A stretch of DNA of 5,132 bases, from NCBI GenBank assembly GCA_002707335.2, contig PAMN02000022.1, positions 1 to 5,132 on the forward strand, written 5' to 3'. Positions 1 through 5,132 of the stretch are shown in pieces (within the stretch, counting starts at the first letter, position 1; every line of letters begins with the position of its first letter). The position numbers and the translations under genes are program-made. Source of the DNA: Methanobacteriota archaeon (GTDB lineage Archaea; Thermoplasmatota; Poseidoniia; Poseidoniales; Poseidoniaceae). The notes below the pieces were generated by a model. It worked only from the letters and a program-made list of their open reading frames with translations, made no database searches and was not told where the DNA came from.

Positions 1-3000
1 AAAGACCAGGAATATTTTCCGGAGGCGGTACATCAGTCAATGATTTGGGTTCTTTCTTGCCTCTATCTGGTTTTTTTGGCTCCTTCTTCATCAATACGGC
101 TATGACTACTACTAATGCAAGTACAACTACACCTCCGATAATCCCTACTAATGTTACAGTACTCATTCCATCATCGCTTGATTTCATATCGTCATCTGCA
201 GAGTTTTTGTTGCCACCATCACTCGGGGATTCTAGTAAACAACCAGGGTAATTGACATCATCATCGAATCTTCCATCTGGAACTTCTAACGGACACATGT
301 CACCGTATGTCGCTCCTTCAACGAATATTCCTGGCCAAGATGGGTCTCTGGAGTCATTCCATTCAGGGTCTCCCCAATTATCTCCAAAACCATCCTCATC
401 GGTATCAAACCATTGAGTCGCATCAAAAATGAACATATCAGGGCCATATCCTAAACTATCCCATTTTGAAACACTCCAATAAGGATCAGGATTTGAATAA
501 CCATCACCATCTGTGTCTGGGCAACCATATCTATCTACAGTTGAGGTTCCTTCTTCTTCAGCACAGAAATCAAACATTGCGTCTTCGAAGTTGTCTCCAA
601 AACCATCACCATCAATATCCGACCATTGATTAGGATTGTCGATAAAAGCATCAGCCCCCATTTCCACTGTCCAAATCGGTTGAGGATCAGAATAACCATC
701 GCCATCTGTATCAATACAGCCAACTCGATCTTTGCTAGAATTACCAGTGAATAAAGGACAATCATCGGGATTAGTTCCAGAAGGATTGTCTCCAAAACCA
801 TCACCATCTCCATCATTCCATTGAGTTTCATCTTGGAAGAAAGCATCTTCTGCATCTGCGACTCCGTCGCCATCAAAGTCAGGACAACCCTTCATACCAG
901 TAGTAGCAGATCCTTCTTGAGTTGGACAGAAATCAATCAAATCATTGAAGCCATCATTATCATCATCTGAATCCTCTCTATCATCTAAACATCCATCTGC
1001 ATCATTATCATTAGTTGTATTTCTTGTCCAATTTGTAATTCCATTGACACATTGGTCTGCACCATTAGTAACACCATCGTTGTCATTGTCATTATCTTCC
1101 AGATCATTTCGACAACCATCGTAATCCCAGTCTGTGGATTGTGTGGAATTCCATCCGGTTTCACCTCGTGGACAAGAGTCTAAATCGTCAATGATTCCGT
1201 CATTGTCATCATCATCATCTTCATCAGTTTCATCCTTACAACCGTCACCATCTTTGTCGGTTTGCGAACTTGATGTCCAATTCAATTCACCCATTGGACA
1301 GTCATCGACAAAATCGCCAACTCCGTCTGAATCGTCATCGCTATCGCAAAGATCACCGATTTGGTCTGAGTCATAATCTTCCTGCAGTGGATTTACTAAA
1401 TACTGGCAGTTATCATCCAAATCAAGTATTGTATCGCCATCATCATCCAAGTCTTCATCTTCGTCTCGGCAACCATCTCCATCTAAATCTGTGAGATTAT
1501 CTGGAGTCCAATCCATTACACCAGCCTGGCAATTGTCTACGGGGTCTAACACTCCGTCATTATCGTCATCGGTGTCTTCTTCAAAATCTTTGCAACCATC
1601 AGCATCGTAATCTAGTGAGACATTGGTTTGATTCCATTCTAAAACACCGTACTGGCAATCATCGAGAACGTCGTGTAATCCATCATTATCGTCGTCGTTA
1701 TCACAGGCATCACCTTTCAAATCTGAATCGAAGTTACTTTGATTTACATTCGCAGTGTTCAGACAGTTATCTACATAATCAGTAATACCATCTCCATCTT
1801 TGTCATGCTGGAATTTCCACACAAATATGTCTTGATCGTTAGCAATTCGAGGCATATCACCAAACCATGCAGTGCCACTAAAATCACCGCCTGCAATTAT
1901 CGAACCATCGTCCAAAGTGAGTAGAGCTCCCACCGTATCATTGTCCGCACCACCTATCGAAAACGCCCACTGGAAGTCTGAATTATTATCTATCTGAGCA
2001 ATAAAACCATCATATTTTAGCGCAGCTGTATTGTTTTCGACCATTGTAAATGTGTCAAAAATCATGTCAAAACCGTGTCTTCCACCAAATTGTACTTGGC
2101 CTTTTTGGTTTACTGAAAGAGCTTGTAATCTGTCGTCTTCGAGACCACCTGCATGGTAAGTCCATTCCCGATTACCATTATGATCGTATTTTGCAACTAG
2201 AACATCCCAACTACCTTGGGAATTTATAGCGGTGTTTGATGATTTTTTGTAGGTAGAATAAAAATTCCCACCAACAATTACTCCACCAGTTGGGTCAATG
2301 ACAACATTGTTGAAATATACTCCGCAATTTGAACCAAAACATCCATTTCCAGAGATTGTCTTTCCCCATTCGAAAGTACCGTTATCTGAATATTTCAACA
2401 AAAATCCAGCATATGTAGAGAGAGGACTTGATAAAAAGGTATTATTTGCCCAAGTCTCGGTTCCAGTATTGTAACCTGCAACATATGCATGGTTTGTGAC
2501 AGTATCGACTACTATTTGGTAAGGAATTGCGTCACCAGTTCCGGTTGAAGTATGAGCCCAATCCCAAAATGATGAGGATGTGTTGTAATATGCAATGAAG
2601 AATTTCGCATCTTCTGATTCATCGCCGGCGTTTAATTGTACTGCATCAAATTCTGTAATATTTTGGTAGTATCCTGTGACGTACAGGTTGTCATATTTGT
2701 CTACAGCTAGATCCCATCCAACGTCTACATCAAAACCGCCGAATCTCATAGCCATATCAAATTCTCCAGTGCTCGCATTTACTCTAGCGATGTATCCATC
2801 GAAGCCTGTTGTGTATAATTGAGATGTATTTCCAAATGTTACATCACCTCTGATATATCCGGTAGCATACACATTGTCATTTGAGTCAACTGCAACACCA
2901 CGGCACTCGTCATAATAGACGGCAGTTCCAGCAGATACAGCCCAATCCCAAACACCATCTTTGGTCAACTTTGCAATTAGTATGTCACCTTCTCCTTCAG

Positions 3001-3325
3001 TTTCAACATTTATTGATCCGAATTGTGAGACCTGGTAGATCGAACCACAGACTATGATATCTCCATTGGAGTCAAATACCATTTCATAGATTTCATCTTG
3101 CTGTATTGACCCACCAGTTGCAGACCAATCAGAATCAGCGTTTCTTCCCATAGCAAGGGATTTTAATGCCTGAGATTGTCCTAAAGTCATTTCATTTTCG
3201 TCTATCATTTTATTTTGAACTATTACCGAGGACTCCTCTTCAATAGGAATAATTTCCTCAGGGTACAGTGGAACAATCGAACTCAGGAAAAATACCACAA
3301 GGAATACCGCAATTGCTCGTCTCAT
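1..3325 (-). CDS. Large secreted, membrane-anchored surface protein: seven-repeat beta-propeller plus thrombospondin-3-like calcium arrays (C-terminus cut by window edge)
   Basis: The frame is open for 1108 codons from an ATG at 3325 to the left edge, with no stop, so the last residues are missing. Residues 1-22 (MRRAIAVFLVVFFLSSIVPL...) form a signal peptide. Residues 67-507 hold seven repeats of about 64 residues with a W-x(4-6)-GG entry, a VDxxGNVYVxG-like core and a D-x-F/L-I/V-A-K strand, resembling SBBP-type beta-propeller repeats. Residues 508-1029 are Asp/Gly/Cys-rich thrombospondin type 3-like arrays. Residues 1056-1079 are a transmembrane helix, followed by a basic tail with KKEPK twice. 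The protein should sit on the outer face of the cytoplasmic membrane, with the propeller held out on a calcium-stiffened stalk. Many N-x-S/T sequons fit archaeal AglB-type glycosylation. Adhesion, ligand binding or a structural role are all possible; the ligand and function are unknown. The ATG was chosen because the signal peptide begins directly after it. Coding sense and architecture are secure; the role is inference. Confidence 0.93.
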   Translation of the reverse strand, partial: MRRAIAVFLVVFFLSSIVPLYPEEIIPIEEESSVIVQNKMIDENEMTLGQSQALKSLAMGRNADSDWSATGGSIQQDEIYEMVFDSNGDIIVCGSIYQVSQFGSINVETEGEGDILIAKLTKDGVWDWAVSAGTAVYYDECRGVAVDSNDNVYATGYIRGDVTFGNTSQLYTTGFDGYIARVNASTGEFDMAMRFGGFDVDVGWDLAVDKYDNLYVTGYYQNITEFDAVQLNAGDESEDAKFFIAYYNTSSSFWDWAHTSTGTGDAIPYQIVVDTVTNHAYVAGYNTGTETWANNTFLSSPLSTYAGFLLKYSDNGTFEWGKTISGNGCFGSNCGVYFNNVVIDPTGGVIVGGNFYSTYKKSSNTAINSQGSWDVLVAKYDHNGNREWTYHAGGLEDDRLQALSVNQKGQVQFGGRHGFDMIFDTFTMVENNTAALKYDGFIAQIDNNSDFQWAFSIGGADNDTVGALLTLDDGSIIAGGDFSGTAWFGDMPRIANDQDIFVWKFQHDKDGDGITDYVDNCLNTANVNQSNFDSDLKGDACDNDDDNDGLHDVLDDCQYGVLEWNQTNVSLDYDADGCKDFEEDTDDDNDGVLDPVDNCQAGVMDWTPDNLTDLDGDGCRDEDEDLDDDGDTILDLDDNCQYLVNPLQEDYDSDQIGDLCDSDDDSDGVGDFVDDCPMGELNWTSSSQTDKDGDGCKDETDEDDDDDNDGIIDDLDSCPRGETGWNSTQSTDWDYDGCRNDLEDNDNDNDGVTNGADQCVNGITNWTRNTTNDNDADGCLDDREDSDDDNDGFNDLIDFCPTQEGSATTGMKGCPDFDGDGVADAEDAFFQDETQWNDGDGDGFGDNPSGTNPDDCPLFTGNSSKDRVGCIDTDGDGYSDPQPIWTVEMGADAFIDNPNQWSDIDGDGFGDNFEDAMFDFCAEEEGTSTVDRYGCPDTDGDGYSNPDPYWSVSKWDSLGYGPDMFIFDATQWFDTDEDGFGDNWGDPEWNDSRDPSWPGIFVEGATYGDMCPLEVPDGRFDDDVNYPGCLLESPSDGGNKNSADDDMKSSDDGMSTVTLVGIIGGVVVLALVVVIAVLMKKEPKKPDRGKKEPKSLTDVPPPENIPGL
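89..160 (-). other. C-terminal transmembrane helix and basic stop-transfer of the surface protein
   Basis: Residues 1056-1079 (TVTLVGIIGGVVVLALVVVI...) are a continuous hydrophobic run. A Ser/Asp/Asn-rich linker (1032-1053) precedes it and the positive run MKKEPKKPDR follows. The positive charges after the helix put the tail in the cytoplasm and the arrays outside. No PGF-CTERM-like sorting motif is evident, and the tail continues at least 29 residues (ending ...PPPENIPGL at the edge), so this is a retained anchor rather than a processed one. Confidence 0.85.
239..889 (-). repeat. Calcium array II, three long DGDGFGDN units (residues 813-1029)
   Basis: Units run about 813-868, 869-933 and 934-1029. 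Each opens with GC(P/I)D-x-DGDG, passes a DAF/DMF-x(4-5)-QW-x-D segment, reaches D-x-DGFGDN, then D-x-C (or DMC), and closes at the GC of the next unit. The third unit is longer, with inserts at about 950-962 (SVSKWDSLGYG) and 985-1005, and ends at C1029 before the Ser/Asp linker to the membrane. A perfect 23-base DNA repeat encoding the DGDGFGDN segment lies at 591-613 and 786-808, and a close copy begins at 381. This points to fairly recent duplication of the 65-residue unit. This unit style is common in surface proteins of Marine Group II archaea, from general knowledge. Confidence 0.82.
890..1804 (-). repeat. Thrombospondin type 3-like calcium array I, about 40-residue Cys/Trp units (residues 508-812)
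   Basis: The recurring unit reads roughly DDDNDGxxDxxDxC, then xxGxxxW, a short Asn/Thr-rich loop, then TDxDxDGCxDxxED. Unit starts are near residues 544, 586, 662, 705 and 746, with a partial last unit near 788. Two segments are closer to the canonical thrombospondin 3 form: 508-543 (DKDGDGITDYVDNC ... DACD) and 626-660 (DNCQYLVNPLQ ... GDLCD). Each full unit has two Cys, at DxC and DGC, that could pair as a disulfide. The DxDxDG loops are known calcium ligands in this family. The DNA shows the array as a run of atc/gtc triplets on the plus strand, which gives false Ser/Ile/Met-rich frames elsewhere. Confidence 0.85.
1805..3127 (-). repeat. Seven tandem protein repeats forming a probable seven-bladed beta-propeller (residues 67-507)
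   Basis: Repeats begin at W67, W128, D190 (no Trp), W256, W320, W388 and W453. Each has a Gly-rich turn (ATGG, RFGG, HAGG, SIGG), then the core strand: FDSNGDIIVCG, VDSNDNVYATG, VDKYDNLYVTG, VDTVTNHAYVAG, IDPTGGVIVGG, VNQKGQVQFGG, LDDGSIIAGG. A closing strand follows, such as DILIAKL, DGYIARV, FFIAYY, AGFLLKY, DVLVAKY, DGFIAQI or DIFVWKF. Spacing is 56 to 68 residues. Seven copies are the usual number for a closed ring, and the pattern matches the SBBP/beta-propeller repeat style. The repeats have diverged a lot, so DNA-level identity is low. Blade 5 carries the only close Cys pair (C329, C334). Confidence 0.78.
3260..3325 (-). other. Signal peptide of the surface protein
   Basis: Residues 1-22 show two Arg after the initiator Met, then an uninterrupted hydrophobic stretch (AIAVFLVVFFLSSIVPL) and an acidic segment beginning PEEIIPIEEE. 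This is a classical Sec-type layout. The single pair of Arg without a following FLK-like motif does not make a convincing Tat signal, and no lipobox Cys follows. The exact cleavage site cannot be fixed by eye. Confidence 0.8.
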
Positions 3326-3363
3326 GTTAATCCGAGGCCATTCACCCTCATCAAACCAACGCA

Positions 3364-3371
3364 ATTTTAAA
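3364..3371 (-). promoter_or_regulatory. TATA-like element before the surface-protein gene
   Basis: The minus strand reads TTTAAAAT in the 48-base gap after gcvT, centred about 42 bases before the ATG at 3325. With the usual archaeal spacing, transcription would begin roughly 15 bases before the start codon. The purine run GAGGGTG lies 18 bases before the ATG, too far for a normal Shine-Dalgarno site. A second AT-rich run (CTTTATTTG) sits just upstream, over the gcvT stop. The call rests on composition and spacing only. Confidence 0.35.
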
Positions 3372-3373
3372 CA

Positions 3374-4483
3374 TCAAATAAAGGGTGGTCTAACGATTTT
3401 TGCTCGTAGTTTTTTCTTAGGAGATGCAACAATTACTACTTCATCGTCCGGTGACACTGATTTGATGTATCCCATTCCGATTCCAGTTCTATCCAGCGAA
3501 GGAGCAGGACCTCCGCTTGTCAGTTTTCCTATCAGATTTCCGTCTAAATCCTCCACATCTTTTCCACCACGTGGGAATGGTCCTTTTTCCAATTGCATAA
3601 TCCCCCACCATCTGTGGTCATTATCATCATGGGAAATAACTCTGGATTTTCCAATGAAATCATGCCCTACATCTAGACCAAATGGAACGTTAGTTTCCCA
3701 GGAATCTCGATGAAGGAATTCGTTTTCTTCTAATTTGGGATTTGCAAAATCTACACCCGATAGAAGGAATCCTTTCTCTAACCTCAAAGTGTCTCTAGCA
3801 CCTAGACCGATTGGAATAGCGCCATTATCAATTAGACTGCGCCATAATTTTGGAGCATCAGAGTTTGGAATGAATATCTCATATCCCGCTTCACCAGTGT
3901 ACCCTGTGCCTTGAATCCAACCATTGACTCCAAGTTTGTTCTCTTTGATGTTAGCCCATCTAAATCTCCCAACATGATTTTCAATTCCTAAAACAGTCTC
4001 ACAGATTTCCTTTGCTTTGGGACCTTGCAGTGCAATTATGCTAGTTGCAGGAGATAGGTCTTCGATGGTTACTGAACCATCCTCTGGAAGTAAAGATGTA
4101 AACCAATCCCACATTACTGGAATCATACTTGCATTTGGAACGCCCAATATTTCAGATTCAGATACCACTGCGAATATCATATCATCTATCAAAAATCCAT
4201 TATTATCTAAGAAATGAGTGTATGCGCACCTACCTGGAGATATAGCAGTACATTTTTGTGTCGCAATTGATTCAAACCAATCCAGTACACCTTTACCTTT
4301 GAACTTGAATGACCCCATATGAGACACATCAAAGAGACCAGCATTAGATCGGCATGCTAGATGTTCTTCTGTTATGTTTGAATACCATATTGGCAACTCA
4401 AAACCATGAAAATCTACAATGTTTGCTTCTAGAGCCACATGTTCTTCGTAAAGTGCTGTTCTAACAGGCGGAGAATCACTCAT
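3374..4483 (-). CDS. gcvT: Aminomethyltransferase, glycine cleavage system T-protein
   Basis: GcvT takes the aminomethyl group carried on lipoyl-GcvH, releases ammonia and passes the one-carbon unit to tetrahydrofolate in the cytoplasm. The 369-residue product matches the usual length of about 360-370. Family landmarks appear in order: the HGFELPIWY N-terminal segment (26-34), FDVSHMG (51-57), DNNGFLIDDMI (93-103) with the conserved acidic pair D100/D101 near the folate site, ALQGPKA (151-157), GTGYTGEAGYEI (192-203), GLGARDTLRLEKG (226-238), DFIGKS (275-280), PRGG (304-307), GKLTSGGPAPSL (319-330) and a PPFI end. The start is the ATG at 4483. An in-frame TTG at 4495 would add four residues, but the homology-like sequence begins after the ATG. 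No gcvH, gcvP or lipoamide dehydrogenase gene is in view, so the partners must lie elsewhere. The YgfZ relatives are shorter and lack several of these motifs. All conserved blocks look intact. Confidence 0.95.
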   Translation of the reverse strand: MSDSPPVRTALYEEHVALEANIVDFHGFELPIWYSNITEEHLACRSNAGLFDVSHMGSFKFKGKGVLDWFESIATQKCTAISPGRCAYTHFLDNNGFLIDDMIFAVVSESEILGVPNASMIPVMWDWFTSLLPEDGSVTIEDLSPATSIIALQGPKAKEICETVLGIENHVGRFRWANIKENKLGVNGWIQGTGYTGEAGYEIFIPNSDAPKLWRSLIDNGAIPIGLGARDTLRLEKGFLLSGVDFANPKLEENEFLHRDSWETNVPFGLDVGHDFIGKSRVISHDDNDHRWWGIMQLEKGPFPRGGKDVEDLDGNLIGKLTSGGPAPSLDRTGIGMGYIKSVSPDDEVVIVASPKKKLRAKIVRPPFI

Positions 4484-4506
4484 ATTACAATCCAAGTAGA
4501 GGCGGC

Positions 4507-4512
4507 ATTAAA
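4507..4512 (-). promoter_or_regulatory. TATA-like element before gcvT
   Basis: The minus strand reads TTTAAT, centred about 26 to 27 bases before the A of the gcvT ATG. That is the distance expected for a leaderless archaeal transcript. The bases between it and the ATG (GCCGCCTCTACTTGGATTGTAAT) hold no Shine-Dalgarno site, which agrees with leaderless initiation. The box is short and the flanking sequence is not a strong BRE, so co-transcription from the glycosylase gene remains possible. Confidence 0.35.
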
Positions 4513-4529
4513 GGCTCACTGATACAAAA

Positions 4530-5132
4530 TCAATACTCGACTGGCACAGGGTCTAATGTTCTCCAGAGGTACCAACTCGCAGCGGTTCGGTAAGGCGACC
4601 ATCTTTTTGCGAATTCAGTTATTTCATCTCGGTCTTCTAAACCTGGAACTAATTTTCTTACCGCATTGAGAAGACCTACATCACCGGGACTGAAAATATC
4701 CTTGCGCATAAATGTAAAAATCATCATCATCTCTGCAGTCCAAGGACCTATGCCTCTAAATTTAACCAAATGATTGTGCAATTCTACATCCGTAAGACTA
4801 TTCCAATCTTGATTCAGGAACTCTTCCGAACGTTCTGCAACGCCCAAAATGTAGCTCGCCTTGGGTCGAGTTAAACCGCATGATGCGATTTCTTCTTGAG
4901 AAAATTGTAGAATTCTTTTGGGTGTTATCTCTCCAACTTTATTGACTAATCGTTCCCATATGGCGTCTGCAGCTATAACTGATATTTGTTGTCCAATTAT
5001 GCTTCTTACAAATGTGTAGAAGATATCTCCTCTCCCAACTAGGCTTTCATTAGGATACTTAGGTATTATTTCAGACATTATTTCGTCTTTGGAAAGGAAT
5101 TCTTTTGCTTCTGCCCACCAATGTGGAATTCC
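4530..5132 (-). CDS. AlkA-like DNA-3-methyladenine glycosylase, HhH-GPD superfamily (N-terminus beyond window edge)
   Basis: This base-excision repair enzyme would remove alkylated purines by cutting the N-glycosidic bond. The frame stays open to the right edge, giving 200 visible residues plus a TGA stop. Numbering from the edge, SIIGQQISV (44-52) is the conserved N-terminal helix of the fold. FRGIGPWTAEM (125-135) is the helix-hairpin-helix with its Gly/Pro turn. D151 in FSPGDVGL is the likely catalytic Asp, and WSPYRTAASWYLW (178-190) is the typical C-terminal helix. No four-Cys iron-sulfur motif follows, which argues against endonuclease III or MutY. An ATG at 5078 is in frame, but the 18 residues before it (GIPHWWAEAKEFLSKDEI) look like the usual family start (HW..A...L...D), so the real start is probably a little upstream of the window. 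It lacks the extra N-terminal domain of E. coli AlkA unless that lies outside. It ends 46 bases before gcvT. Confidence 0.9.
   Translation of the reverse strand, partial: GIPHWWAEAKEFLSKDEIMSEIIPKYPNESLVGRGDIFYTFVRSIIGQQISVIAADAIWERLVNKVGEITPKRILQFSQEEIASCGLTRPKASYILGVAERSEEFLNQDWNSLTDVELHNHLVKFRGIGPWTAEMMMIFTFMRKDIFSPGDVGLLNAVRKLVPGLEDRDEITEFAKRWSPYRTAASWYLWRTLDPVPVEY

Noticed and set aside
45..251. Plus-strand open frame rich in Thr/Ser/Pro
   Set aside because: It is antisense to the transmembrane helix and linker of the surface protein, and its composition is explained by that.
535..876. Met/Leu-rich minus-strand open frame
   Set aside because: It is a frame-shifted shadow of the Asp-rich array; the long 1108-codon frame covers the same strand and shows clear repeats and Cys/Trp conservation.
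1134..1494. Ser-rich and His/Leu-rich plus-strand open frames
   Set aside because: They are antisense to the GAT/GAC-rich array, whose complement yields atc/tca/cat triplets and so low-complexity Ser/His/Ile frames.
360..1560. Regularly spaced short repeats, considered as a CRISPR array
   Set aside because: The repeats are imperfect, spaced in multiples of three, and translate into calcium-binding units within one continuous reading frame.
3326..3376. In-frame continuation from the gcvT stop into the surface-protein gene, suggesting a fusion by readthrough
   Set aside because: The two genes happen to share a frame, but a TGA separates them and the downstream gene has its own ATG and signal peptide; a cytoplasmic enzyme fused before a signal peptide makes no sense.
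3324..3713. 129-codon plus-strand open frame antisense to the end of gcvT
   Set aside because: The opposite strand encodes the conserved GcvT C-terminal motifs, and the plus-strand product shows no recognisable features.
4484..4495. TTG start for gcvT adding four residues
   Set aside because: The ATG at 4483 lies close downstream and fits the TATA-like spacing for a leaderless transcript; the added residues are not typical of the family.

Overview
The window looks like a piece of a marine planktonic euryarchaeal genome, most likely Marine Group II/III (Poseidoniia or relatives). This rests on the style of the large surface protein (a DAFxxxxxQWxDxDGDGFGDN-type calcium array, one C-terminal membrane helix, a short Lys/Pro-rich tail), on the lack of well-placed Shine-Dalgarno sites, and on AT-rich TATA-like elements about 26 to 42 bases before the starts. 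The lineage is inferred from style; there is no rRNA or marker gene here. The sequence is AT-rich by eye.

All three genes lie on the minus strand and together fill almost the whole window. Read in the direction of transcription: (1) an AlkA-like HhH-GPD DNA glycosylase (4530-5132), whose N-terminus lies beyond the right edge; (2) gcvT, the glycine-cleavage T-protein (3374-4483), complete; (3) a surface protein of at least 1108 residues (1-3325), which starts inside the window and runs off the left edge within its cytoplasmic tail. The gaps are 46 and 48 bases, and each holds a weak archaeal TATA-like element. The genes may therefore be transcribed separately despite being co-directional.

The surface protein is the notable part. 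Translated in order it has a signal peptide, seven tandem repeats of about 64 residues that fit a seven-bladed beta-propeller, an Asp-rich thrombospondin-type-3-like array built from a Cys/Trp-containing unit of about 40 residues, a second array of three longer DGDGFGDN units, a transmembrane helix, and a KKEPK-rich tail. Five of the six first-array units carry an N-glycosylation sequon in the same loop, so the stalk is probably both calcium-bound and glycosylated.

The three genes have no evident shared pathway: base-excision repair, one-carbon/glycine metabolism and a cell-surface structure. I see no mobile element, CRISPR array, RNA gene or defence system, and no stretch over 300 bases without a gene.
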